This document shows, one piece after another, positions 15,097-22,511 of a stretch of 23,454 bases of DNA. Both the position numbers and the translations under genes were made by a program. Every line of letters starts with the position of its first letter. Position 1 is the first letter of the stretch. The notes under the pieces were generated by a model. The model saw only the letters and a program-made list of their open reading frames with translations, was not told where the DNA came from and did not search any database. Source of the stretch: a virus; IMG/VR virus record IMGVR_UViG_3300027796_000047, positions 1-23,454 of that record; one strand, given 5' to 3'.

Positions 15097-16350
15097 ATGT
15101 ATGATGTGGAATTAGTTAATGCTATAGGTAATCAAACTTACACTATAACTGATAGAGTAACTGCTTTTAATATTACAAAATCTCTTAATCAAGCAAGTTC
15201 ATTTTCAGTAAATGCTATTGGAATAAATGAAGATCACTTATATGATTATATAAATGTTTATAAACATGGACAATTATATGCAAATGGTTTAGTAGTTAAA
15301 CAACAAAATCAATATAAAAATGCTAAAGGTATTTTTGGAAATAATCATACTGCAAATGGATTACTTAACTTTACAACTTTTGATTGTACAGATTGGTCAC
15401 ATCTATTAACAAGACGTACAGTGGCTGAAATATTTTTAAATAAAACTGCGAGTTATATAATTAATACAGTTATTCAAACTTATCTTCCAGAGATTACAAT
15501 TCATCCAACACAATTTTATGAAACGGGAATTGTTTTACCAGAAATTATTTGTGCATATACAACCACAATGGATGTTATTAACAAAGTTTTAGATAATTTA
15601 TATGGATGGTATTGGTATATTGACCAATACCGTCGTTTCCATCTTTTTTATAAAAATGAAGATACAATTAATATAACTTGTAAAGACGTATTAGTTGACT
15701 CTTTAAGATTGGATAAAAGTGGTGAAGATATATCGAATAGAATATATGTTATTGGTTCAGCTTATGCAGCAAAAGATTATATGACACAAACATTTACTGG
15801 TGATGGACAACAAAGATATTTTAATTTAGCATACGAACCGAATTATTTAGAAGTCAAATTAAATGGTGTAACTAAAACAGTAATGGAAGAAAGTGCAGAT
15901 ACTGAAAAAACAGCAGACTTTTATGTTGATAGAAAAGCACATTTATTATATATTCCACAACGTATCGCTACACCTTATACAGGCACTATAGAAATAAGAT
16001 ATAGACCAACACAATTAATTATAGATCTTCAAGAGAACAAAGCAAGTATAGCCAAATATGGGACAATGGATAGGGTAATAAAGGATGCAGCATTAAAAAC
16101 TATCGAAGATGTAAGAAAATATGCAAGAGCAGAATTAAAAAGAAGTAGTGAACTTACTGAAGCAAGAAAAATTAGTTTTAGCACAGGCACAAATGTTAAA
16201 ATTGGACAAAAAGTATTATTAGATATAACAATCGGCAATGTAAGTATAAAAGGAACTTTCAGAGTAAATGAAGTTAAAATAACAGCGATTCCAGATGATG
16301 TAACTAATTGGGAAACTTTATTAGATGTATCTCTTGAAGAAATAATTTAA
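15097..16350 (+). CDS. Tail hub / tail-associated (Tal-like) protein
   Basis: 417 aa, 14 bases after the tape measure gene with GGGGGT as ribosome site. The protein is rich in beta strands and aromatics. It begins YDVELVNAIGNQTYTITDRVTAFNITKSLNQASSFSVNA, a pattern typical of gp27/gp44-like hub proteins, with DCTDWSHLLTRRTVAEIF, TTTMDVINKVLDNLYGWYWYID (hub helix domain) and YVIGSAYAAKDY, then an oligonucleotide-binding-like C-terminal barrel (GTNVKIGQKVLLDITIGNVSIKGTFRVNEVKI). Hub trimers close the tail tip. No separate distal tail (Dit) gene is visible between tape measure and this gene, so it may combine those roles. I see no peptidase motif. Confidence 0.7.
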   Translation: MYDVELVNAIGNQTYTITDRVTAFNITKSLNQASSFSVNAIGINEDHLYDYINVYKHGQLYANGLVVKQQNQYKNAKGIFGNNHTANGLLNFTTFDCTDWSHLLTRRTVAEIFLNKTASYIINTVIQTYLPEITIHPTQFYETGIVLPEIICAYTTTMDVINKVLDNLYGWYWYIDQYRRFHLFYKNEDTINITCKDVLVDSLRLDKSGEDISNRIYVIGSAYAAKDYMTQTFTGDGQQRYFNLAYEPNYLEVKLNGVTKTVMEESADTEKTADFYVDRKAHLLYIPQRIATPYTGTIEIRYRPTQLIIDLQENKASIAKYGTMDRVIKDAALKTIEDVRKYARAELKRSSELTEARKISFSTGTNVKIGQKVLLDITIGNVSIKGTFRVNEVKITAIPDDVTNWETLLDVSLEEII

Positions 16351-16363
16351 TGGTGGTGATGAT

Positions 16364-17272
16364 ATGTTAACAAGTCAGGTACAAAACTTAAGTAAACGTT
16401 TAACAGCATTAGAACTTCAAGATGTAAATTTAAATACAGTAATAAATAAAATTAACAAGTTTTATAACAACTTAAAATTTGGATTTAAATTATACACTTT
16501 AAATTATACTATTGAAAACAGTCCATATCCATCTAATACTTTATTTCCATCTAATACTTTGTTTCCTAATGTTGAAATATATAAAATAACCGAACAAATA
16601 CCAAACGTAGGAATTTTTGATGAAGAAAATATTTTTAATGAATTTGATTTTTTAAATAATATTTTTAACATTTTATATAGTAATATTAACATTGCAAAAA
16701 TTACTTTTCTAATGTCTGACAATACTGAAAATGAAGTCAATTTTTCATTAAATAATAAACAAATTACTATATATTTAAACTCCCAAAATTACAACAATAG
16801 TATAGTTGGATTAAAATTGTATGACACAAATAATGTATTAATTGCTTTAGTAAATTACAATAACAACATTATTATTGATAAAGCTAAAACAGTAAAATTT
16901 TTACTTGAACTTAATTTTGAAAAGCTAAATTTATTAAAGTTATATAACAATTTAAGTGAATCTTATCAAACTATTATAACAACTGCCATTAAAACGTATT
17001 TAAATAATAACTTAACACATATGGCGATTTTTAATGAAAACACTGAAGTTTTAAGAAAAACTCTTTTAAAAGATACTTTCGATGATACTCTAGCATGTGA
17101 TGTATTTTATGAAGTAGATGAACTTAATGGTGAAGTTGAAGAAATGATATACACAGCTATTAAGTATTATTTAAATGATAGTGTATTAGCTTTTAGTATT
17201 TTCGAAGATATTATCAAAAAAAATACTTCTAATTTAACGATTAGTGCCGAAATTAACACGGAGGTAAGATAA
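16364..17272 (+). CDS. Unknown tail-tip/baseplate protein with internal repeats (302 aa)
   Basis: Not recognised. GGTGGTGATG precedes ATG 16364. Residues 1-36 form a likely coiled coil (QVQNLSKRLTALELQDVNLN), as at the N-terminus of baseplate or fibre attachment proteins. A short exact repeat follows (PSNTLF twice, near 56-67), then an Asn/Ile-rich beta region. The C-terminal third contains two related units, TAIKTYLNNNLTHMAIF and TAIKYYLNDSVLAFSIF, about 65 residues apart. It is extremely Asn/Ile/Lys-rich and AT-rich. Sandwiched between hub and fibre genes, it is presumably a structural tail-tip part. Confidence 0.55.
   Translation: MLTSQVQNLSKRLTALELQDVNLNTVINKINKFYNNLKFGFKLYTLNYTIENSPYPSNTLFPSNTLFPNVEIYKITEQIPNVGIFDEENIFNEFDFLNNIFNILYSNINIAKITFLMSDNTENEVNFSLNNKQITIYLNSQNYNNSIVGLKLYDTNNVLIALVNYNNNIIIDKAKTVKFLLELNFEKLNLLKLYNNLSESYQTIITTAIKTYLNNNLTHMAIFNENTEVLRKTLLKDTFDDTLACDVFYEVDELNGEVEEMIYTAIKYYLNDSVLAFSIFEDIIKKNTSNLTISAEINTEVR
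16529..16560 (+). repeat. Short 18-bp-period tandem repeat
   Basis: CCATCTAATACTTT occurs at 16529-16542 and 16547-16560, in frame, encoding PSNTLF twice within the 302-aa tail-tip gene. Confidence 0.85.
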
Positions 17273-18460
17273 ATGTATAATAAAACAAATTGGGATAGTA
17301 ATACACCAATAAATGTTGAAAATTTAAACAAAATAGAACAAGGCATTTATGATTTATCATATAACACACCAAGCAAAACATCAAAAACTACAACAATTCC
17401 AGCAGTTGCTGGTTGGTATAGAATAGCAACATCAGCTGTAAATATAGGTAAAAACCAAGGTGTTTTTTCTATAAAGTGGACTACAGCAGATGGAACATTT
17501 TCAGGAAGAGTTTTATTTACAGCTGATATTAATTTAAGTGGTGTAAATGCTGAAATAACACAAATTAGTTTTGCTTGTGTCAATACGTCCTATACTATAT
17601 CCCATGCTAGAATAGTATATCATTCAACATCTACAGGTAATTACGCCTATCTTGATATAAATAATAATCAATCAACCTATTCTTTTAATATTATAGTAGA
17701 TATGATTGAAGGTGAAGGTTGGACACTATTAGATTCCGTGGCTGGAAGTATTCCTTCAGGATATACCAGTACTTCGGTAGCTTTTATGAAGGGTATTGTT
17801 ACAAACGGTAATATTGCTGTTGGTAACAATACTATGGTTAGTAATTTAAATGCTAATTACTTGGGTGGAAAAACTGTAGCGCAGTTGATTGATAATACAA
17901 GTAGTATTTTTTCAGGTGTGGGAACTTGGAACAGACTATTTTATATAGCACAAGGAACTGGACGGTATGAAGGAATCATTAAATTAGGGTATTCTAATAA
18001 TTATGTTAGAGGTGAAATGTCGTTATTATTTTCAGCTTTCAATAATGGTCAACAATGCGGATTACAAGTATTGGGGCATACAACTACAGATATTACAAAG
18101 GGAATTACAAAAGTTAGATATCGTTATCATGAAACATTATATGCTAGCAATTATGCATATATTGATTTTTACTATCCTAACCCTGACAATGCTAATTTGA
18201 TAGTCTACTGGGAGATGATTAATCCAAGTGGACTAACAAACAGTGCTTCAAGTAATGTATCAATAGCCTCTGGTTACACTGTAAAAGAGTTTGTTTTAAA
18301 TAATGGAAGTGCTTTTGACAGTCCGATAAAAATTGATAATTCAAGTGAAGCACCATTACAAATTACTTCAGCTATCAAGGTTGATAATTTGAATGCAGAC
18401 ATGCTAGACGGTCAACATTTATCAGACATTAGTAAAAAATTAAGAAACGGAGGGGTGTAA
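17273..18460 (+). CDS. Tail fibre protein
   Basis: 395 aa. Its ribosome site GGAGG lies in the last codons of the preceding gene, and ATG 17273 abuts that gene's stop. The N-terminus NWDSNTPINVENLNKIEQGIYDL is the well-known anchor of Gram-positive phage minor tail/fibre proteins (NW-x-TPINAxNLNKIE). Two linker motifs, NLNANYLGGKTVAQLI (about 196-211) and VDNLNADMLDGQHLSD (about 371-386), are the NADxLDG repeats of fibre shafts. Between and around them are beta-rich, Ser/Thr/Tyr domains likely to contact the cell surface. It is probably a trimer at the tail tip. Confidence 0.8.
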   Translation: MYNKTNWDSNTPINVENLNKIEQGIYDLSYNTPSKTSKTTTIPAVAGWYRIATSAVNIGKNQGVFSIKWTTADGTFSGRVLFTADINLSGVNAEITQISFACVNTSYTISHARIVYHSTSTGNYAYLDINNNQSTYSFNIIVDMIEGEGWTLLDSVAGSIPSGYTSTSVAFMKGIVTNGNIAVGNNTMVSNLNANYLGGKTVAQLIDNTSSIFSGVGTWNRLFYIAQGTGRYEGIIKLGYSNNYVRGEMSLLFSAFNNGQQCGLQVLGHTTTDITKGITKVRYRYHETLYASNYAYIDFYYPNPDNANLIVYWEMINPSGLTNSASSNVSIASGYTVKEFVLNNGSAFDSPIKIDNSSEAPLQITSAIKVDNLNADMLDGQHLSDISKKLRNGGV

Positions 18461-18461
18461 A

Positions 18462-18800
18462 ATGGCAGTAACAGTTAAAAAACTTGGACAAGCAATTTTA
18501 AATACATCTGTAACTACTTTAGTTACTGGTGTGACAGGTGGAACAACAGAGGTTATAAGCATATGGTTAGTAAATACGAATACTACAACAACTAGAACAG
18601 TTAAAATATATGCTTATGGTACAGGAACATCAAACGAAAATTTAATAATGCAATGGACACTTGACCCAAATGGTGGAAGTGCTTTTTTTCAATTAAACAA
18701 TACACCTATTATTTTATCTGCTGGTGAAACATTAAGATTAGTGCAAGATGCTGGTAATGATGTAACATGTACGGTTTTTGGAATTGAAGAAACCGTTTAA
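18462..18800 (+). CDS. Small beta-sandwich tail protein
   Basis: 112 aa, starting 1 base after the fibre stop with GGAGGGGTG in the fibre's last codons. The whole protein is a Thr/Val/Gly-rich beta pattern (VTTLVTGVTGGTTEVISIWLVN, TVKIYAYGTGT, IILSAGETLRLV), like small Ig-like or jelly-roll domains in phage tail tips. No enzymatic motif is visible. It lies between fibre and adhesin genes, so it may be a fibre-associated or virion surface subunit. The name is inferred from fold pattern and place. Confidence 0.55.
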   Translation: MAVTVKKLGQAILNTSVTTLVTGVTGGTTEVISIWLVNTNTTTTRTVKIYAYGTGTSNENLIMQWTLDPNGGSAFFQLNNTPIILSAGETLRLVQDAGNDVTCTVFGIEETV

Positions 18801-18818
18801 TAGAGGAGGTATAATTTA

Positions 18819-20210
18819 ATGGCGATAATTTCAAATAAACCTATTACGGTTGCAAATACAGAATTAGTTGATGCTGGTGAAGATATAAATATTGGCGATA
18901 TGTTAGCTATTGCAAATGATAATAAAGCTTATAAAGTTCCTAATAATTTAGCTTCTATTACAAGTACAGTAAATATCGCTGGAAATATATTAGGTTCTTG
19001 TCATATGCAAGGTAATAAAAATATGCTAATAATATATTCGAATACTAGTCATGATTATTTATATGCAAAATTATTTTCAATGTCAGAAAATAACGGTATT
19101 CAAAATGATCTACCAACTGGTTCGCAAATAACAGTTTATAATAGTAGCATATCTTCTTATTCTTTATATAAAGTAAATGATGAATATGCTATGTGTGTAT
19201 ATAGTGTAGGTAATGGAGTAAGTGCAGTTCCATATATTTCATTATTGAAAGTAGCTGCTAATACAGTTTCAATGGTTGGTAGTCCATCAGCAATATCTAG
19301 CACGGGTAGCCAATATTCAAGTTTTTATCCATTATCAAATGATGGAACAACTTATAGATATTTAGCTATGTTTACAGGACATGATACAAGTAAATATACT
19401 TATTTTCATATCGTATCTGTAAATGTGGTAACTGGTTCAATGTCTGTAAATACAGCATTAACAGTGGGAAACTATACTAGTGGAAATAAAATTATTCTTA
19501 CTAATAATAATACACAATTTGTTTTTATTCATAATTATTATAGTAACAATTATTTAAGAGCAACATTGTATACTATTTCAGGAAGTACAATAACCGCTAC
19601 TGATACTAAATCAGTTTCTGTTACTTCTAGTCCAAATTTTACTTCAGCGATTAAATTAAATGATTCACAAATTTTAGTTGGATATTATTATAGTGTTCAA
19701 TATAAACATAGAATAATAACATATACAACAACAGCGGTGACAATTGAAACAGAATATGCTGTCACAACCTCTAGTAATCAAAATTATTCATTAGTAGATT
19801 CAAACCATGTTATTATGCAATATTATACTGGTTCACAATATTGTTTAAAAGTATGTACTATTACTGGTTCAGTAATAGATGTAGCCACTTCAACTCTTAC
19901 TCTTGAAACGCAGGGAATTTTTAAAGAATTTTATGGGACAAGATATATTGTTATTAGTAATGTTGCATATACAATGACAGTTGAAGATACAACTATAACT
20001 TTACCAGCAACCACAATACCATCATTTGTTTTTACAAATAATATAATAACACCTTTTAAGCATTATAGTATTACATTTGATGGTTCTACTCCTGCTAATT
20101 CAAAAGCAAATATGTATTTTTATAACTATCTTGATATGTCTGGCTATGCCGCATCAAATTCTAGTTTAAATAAAAATGGTATCAAAAAAGTTGGTTATAT
20201 TTCATTCTAA
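18819..20210 (+). CDS. Putative receptor-binding adhesin, beta-propeller-like
   Basis: 463 aa with AGAGGAGG before ATG 18819. Residues 1-45 (MAIISNKPITVANTELVDAG, then INIGDMLAIANDNKAYKV) resemble the attachment segment of phage tail proteins. From about 46 to 400 the sequence repeats a blade-like pattern every 45-55 residues: a strand with aromatic pairs (SSYSLYKVNDEYAMCVYSV, TQFVFIHNYYSNNYLRATLY, NYSLVDSNHVIMQYYTGS), then a turn and a xLxTISGSTITxT strand. This suggests a six- or seven-bladed propeller. The tail ends KKVGYISF. It is rich in Ser/Thr/Tyr/Asn, as carbohydrate-binding proteins are. Position near the end of the tail genes supports host recognition; the exact fold is inferred. 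Confidence 0.55.
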   Translation: MAIISNKPITVANTELVDAGEDINIGDMLAIANDNKAYKVPNNLASITSTVNIAGNILGSCHMQGNKNMLIIYSNTSHDYLYAKLFSMSENNGIQNDLPTGSQITVYNSSISSYSLYKVNDEYAMCVYSVGNGVSAVPYISLLKVAANTVSMVGSPSAISSTGSQYSSFYPLSNDGTTYRYLAMFTGHDTSKYTYFHIVSVNVVTGSMSVNTALTVGNYTSGNKIILTNNNTQFVFIHNYYSNNYLRATLYTISGSTITATDTKSVSVTSSPNFTSAIKLNDSQILVGYYYSVQYKHRIITYTTTAVTIETEYAVTTSSNQNYSLVDSNHVIMQYYTGSQYCLKVCTITGSVIDVATSTLTLETQGIFKEFYGTRYIVISNVAYTMTVEDTTITLPATTIPSFVFTNNIITPFKHYSITFDGSTPANSKANMYFYNYLDMSGYAASNSSLNKNGIKKVGYISF

Positions 20211-20224
20211 GGAGGATTTGAATA

Positions 20225-20458
20225 ATGATATTAATTGAAAAAAATACAAAAGTATTAGTCGATATTGTTGATACAACTGAACAAGTTGAAAATGGTTTAT
20301 TAATAACTAAGGGTGAAGAAAAATATATTTATGCTTCGGTAATAGAACTAGAAGTAATTGATGTAGAAGTTCCTGAAGGTGTTGAAATACAGAAGTATAA
20401 ATATATAAATGGTGCTTTTGAAGTAAATGCTGATTATGTAGAGCCAGAGATAATTTAA
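20225..20458 (+). CDS. Unknown 77-aa protein at end of tail cluster
   Basis: AAGGAGG precedes ATG 20225. A small acidic protein with a beta pattern (TKVLVDIVDT, YASVIELEVIDVEVP) and a C-terminal EIQKYKYINGAFEVNADYVEP stretch, which resembles the short tail-accessory proteins often encoded between fibre and holin genes. No membrane segment or catalytic motif. Real by spacing and codon use; function unknown. Confidence 0.6.
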   Translation: MILIEKNTKVLVDIVDTTEQVENGLLITKGEEKYIYASVIELEVIDVEVPEGVEIQKYKYINGAFEVNADYVEPEII

Positions 20459-20463
20459 TAAAT

Positions 20464-20492
20464 AAAAGAGAGTGTTTCCACTCTCTTATTTT
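20464..20492 (+). terminator. Terminator-like hairpin before holin
   Basis: A 9-bp perfect stem (AAGAGAGTG 20466-20474, CACTCTCTT 20479-20487) with a TTTC loop, followed by ATTTT. It separates tail genes from the holin gene and may lower or delay holin expression. Confidence 0.75.
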
Positions 20493-20513
20493 ATATAAGG
20501 AAGGAATATAATT

Positions 20514-20957
20514 ATGGGGGACAAAAAAATGGATAAAATTTTACAAGCAATTATAACTTTTGTTGGCACTGGAATAACAGCATTTTTTGGATTATACGGA
20601 ATTGCTATTTTAATATTGTTTATAGCATCTATCTTAGATATAATTAGTGGTTATATAGCTGCAAAAATAACTGGTAAGAAGAATAAAACAACTTTTAAAA
20701 ATGGTTTGCTTAAAAAAATATTGATTGGAATGATAGTAGCTTTTGCTGGATGTTTGGATGCTTTATTGTGTGCATATACAGTTATAAATGCTCCATATGT
20801 ATTTTTATTTACAAGTTTCTTTTTTATAGGAGTCGAAGGTTTAAGTTTTCTTAAAAATGTACAGAGAGCGGGAATACAACTTCCAACATTTTTAATAAAA
20901 ATACTTGGAATGCTAAAAGATAAAGGAAATGGTAATGATAATAATAAAGTGGCATAA
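20514..20957 (+). CDS. Holin (TcdE / phage_holin_4 type)
   Basis: 147 aa from ATG 20514 after AAGGAAGGA; a second in-frame ATG at 20529 has GGGGG before it. Hydrophobic spans lie near residues 11-27, 28-50, 66-90 and 92-112. LDIISGYIAAKITGKKNKTTFKNG between spans 2 and 3 is the signature of the TcdE/Cph1-like holin family. The C-terminus is basic and polar. It makes lesions in the cytoplasmic membrane at a set time so that the amidase reaches the cell wall. The extra five residues of the longer form (MGDKK) add two lysines, which recalls dual-start holin/antiholin pairs. It ends at a bidirectional terminator. Confidence 0.88.
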   Translation: MGDKKMDKILQAIITFVGTGITAFFGLYGIAILILFIASILDIISGYIAAKITGKKNKTTFKNGLLKKILIGMIVAFAGCLDALLCAYTVINAPYVFLFTSFFFIGVEGLSFLKNVQRAGIQLPTFLIKILGMLKDKGNGNDNNKVA

Positions 20958-20990
20958 AAAAAGGAGATTAATTTCTCCTTTTTTTTATGC
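20952..20990. terminator. Bidirectional terminator between holin and amidase
   Basis: A near-perfect inverted repeat, GCAT-A7-GGAGA (20952-20967) against TCTCC-T8-ATGC (20974-20990), with one extra T. Runs of A and T on the two sides give a T tract in both directions, suiting the convergent holin (+) and amidase (-) genes. Confidence 0.85.
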
Positions 20991-20993
20991 TAA

Positions 20994-21725
20994 TTAATAG
21001 TTATATATTTTAGTAATAAGAGTGTTTAAGTATAGATGTTTTGGAATTTCGTTAAGCCAATCATCAATATTACTTAAATTACATGTTTTTAATATCATCT
21101 TCCAATCGTAACATTCTTTCTCTAAAATCCCCAAAACATATACTTTTTTAATTAAGTTAGGCAAGTATTGTAGAATATTATTCTTATTGTTATTAATAAA
21201 ATCTAACCATAAATCAGGACTTGAAGTACATGTAGAAAGTATCTTTTCATATCCTTGAACAGCTATTTTAAATTTATCCCAAAGTTTATTGTCAACAAAC
21301 ATTACAGGACAAGATTTTTTTGATGCATCATAATGGCGAACTACATGATTAATATCAATGTTTAACTCTTTCATTAAATATCTTACAAGTTCAATTGTAT
21401 TAAATAATGTTTTATTAAAGTTATCATCAATATTAACACACATTTCAATAGAGATACTATTAGCATTAGTAATTCCATACGCACCCCTACCGTCTCCTAC
21501 AGCCCATGTATAATTTTTATTGTAATCATTTATTTGTAAAATGTTTGAATCATCAACAAAGAAGTCAGCACTAGAGTTACGATTTCCACCATCAAAATAT
21601 TTGTAATGCATCAAACCATTTGCTCCTTTAGAATAGTTACCTGTATAATGCAAACATATATACTTTATTGGTTCAGTTCTTTTTGAAATATTAAATTGTA
21701 TCTGTTTCTTAATAATTTGTAACAT
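20994..21725 (-). CDS. Endolysin: N-acetylmuramoyl-L-alanine amidase (Amidase_2)
   Basis: 243 aa. The start is taken at minus-strand ATG 21725 because AGGAAAGGTGA lies ahead of it; an upstream ATG at 21764 has no such support. The T7-lysozyme/PGRP-like amidase domain covers about 1-150: zinc ligands H26 (ICLHYTGN), H131 (VVRHYDAS) and C139 (SCPV), with E94 (SISIEMC). It cuts the bond between muramic acid and the peptide stem. Residues 155-243 are a helical, Asn/Leu/Trp-rich domain (SPDLWLDFI ... LGILEKECYDWKMIL ... DDWLNEIPKHL), presumably wall-binding. No signal peptide, so it needs the holin. Its first 17 bases and ribosome site lie inside the GIY-YIG gene upstream. It is transcribed opposite to the other late genes. 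Confidence 0.92.
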   Translation of the reverse strand: MLQIIKKQIQFNISKRTEPIKYICLHYTGNYSKGANGLMHYKYFDGGNRNSSADFFVDDSNILQINDYNKNYTWAVGDGRGAYGITNANSISIEMCVNIDDNFNKTLFNTIELVRYLMKELNIDINHVVRHYDASKKSCPVMFVDNKLWDKFKIAVQGYEKILSTCTSSPDLWLDFINNNKNNILQYLPNLIKKVYVLGILEKECYDWKMILKTCNLSNIDDWLNEIPKHLYLNTLITKIYNY

Positions 21726-22344
21726 TATATTCACCTTTCCTAATTTTATAATATATTTGTCCACTGATTTTGTACTTTTCTATAAATTCAGAACATTTCA
21801 TTCCATTATTAACATCATTAATCATTTCTAATGTCATTTTATTAACTGGATTGTTTTTTCCAAATTTCCCATGCATTCCATTATTAGAACCAGAATTGGC
21901 TTGTCCTATTTTTATTTTATGTTCTTCAGATAATGGTTTGCCTTTACCGATATTTGCTTTACCCATTTTTATTTTCGTTTCTTCAGAATAAACATCTGTT
22001 TTTCCTTTGTTCCATGGAATATTTCCCTTAGAAACACCATCACAACCAGCAGTTAAGTTATAACCATATTCGTTATTATTTGATTCATAGTAAGTTATCC
22101 AATATTTTTCTTTATCATTAAGTAATTTTGAATCTTCTACTTCTTCTAAAACATCAAATGTAAAATTATCTTCACCATATTTATTCCAAGAAGTCTGTAA
22201 ATAAGAATTGTAATGTTTTCCTTTTCTTAAATCATTAATATGTGAATTCCATCTTGTAGTAAATGTTGTATTTTTACCTTTACCTACTTGTCCAACATAA
22301 CATTTATTATTAACTTCATTAGTGATAATATAAATTCCAATCAT
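21709..22344 (-). CDS. GIY-YIG homing endonuclease inserted in the lysin locus
   Basis: 211 aa; AGGTGAT precedes minus-strand ATG 22344. Catalytic residues are complete: GIYIIT (3-8), CYVGQ (Y16, G18), TTRW (R31), DKEKYW (E79), GYNL (N96). An extra GKGKNTTFT loop lies before R31 relative to the first GIY-YIG protein. NUMOD3-like units follow (SEETKIKMGKANIGKGK, SEEHKIKIGQANSG), then a helix-turn-helix-like end (MINDVNNGMKCSEFIEKYKI). Its start codon overlaps the stop of a truncated amidase reading frame (ATGA), and its last 17 bases overlap the start of the intact amidase, so the three are one translational chain. Likely a mobile gene that targets amidase genes at the HYTG codons. Confidence 0.93.
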   Translation of the reverse strand: MIGIYIITNEVNNKCYVGQVGKGKNTTFTTRWNSHINDLRKGKHYNSYLQTSWNKYGEDNFTFDVLEEVEDSKLLNDKEKYWITYYESNNNEYGYNLTAGCDGVSKGNIPWNKGKTDVYSEETKIKMGKANIGKGKPLSEEHKIKIGQANSGSNNGMHGKFGKNNPVNKMTLEMINDVNNGMKCSEFIEKYKISGQIYYKIRKGEYNVTNY

Positions 22345-22442
22345 ACTATCACCTGTCCAGTATAGTGTACTACAATATAATTAATTGGTTGGGTACGTTT
22401 TGAAATGTTATATTTGATTTGATACTTTTGAATGTTTAACAT
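22341..22442 (-). pseudogene. Relic of a second amidase N-terminus (33 codons)
   Basis: Minus-strand ATG 22442 with AAGAGG before it opens a 33-codon frame starting MLNIQKYQIKYNISKRT and reaching VVHYTG, then four foreign codons and TGA. Aligned with the intact amidase N-terminus, 20 of 29 residues match, including the zinc ligand His and HYTG; the DNA is clearly divergent. The frame stops right after HYTG and its TGA overlaps the ATG of the endonuclease. It is therefore the 5' stub of an interrupted amidase gene, not a recent duplication of the present one. It could still be translated as a leader peptide that delivers ribosomes to the endonuclease gene. Confidence 0.85.
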
Positions 22443-22448
22443 AATAAA

Positions 22449-22479
22449 ACCTCTTTTATGTTTTTAATACATAAGAGGT
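22449..22479 (-). promoter_or_regulatory. Hairpin that can hide the lysin-relic ribosome site
   Basis: ACCTCTT and AAGAGGT (22449-22455 and 22473-22479) pair, with an inner ATGT/ACAT stem across a two-base bulge. On the minus strand the 3' arm contains the AAGAGGT ribosome site of the relic frame, followed by TTTTATT. It could act as a weak terminator or as a site-sequestering leader. Confidence 0.5.
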
Positions 22480-22482
22480 AAA

Positions 22483-22511
22483 ATTATATAACAAGCTGCC
22501 GATATTAAAAA
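22483..22511 (-). promoter_or_regulatory. Possible minus-strand promoter for endonuclease-amidase
   Basis: On the minus strand a perfect TATAAT (22488-22483) lies 17 bases after TTTTTA (22511-22506), a poor -35 match. The predicted start near 22476 falls inside the 5' arm of the leader hairpin. Confidence 0.35.

Noticed and set aside
21638-22360. A group I intron splitting the amidase gene, with the GIY-YIG gene inside it
   Set aside because: The downstream amidase has its own start, ribosome site and a complete N-terminus including HYTG, so no splicing is needed, and the stub is clearly divergent from it. I see no intron core elements. A free-standing endonuclease with a stub fits better.
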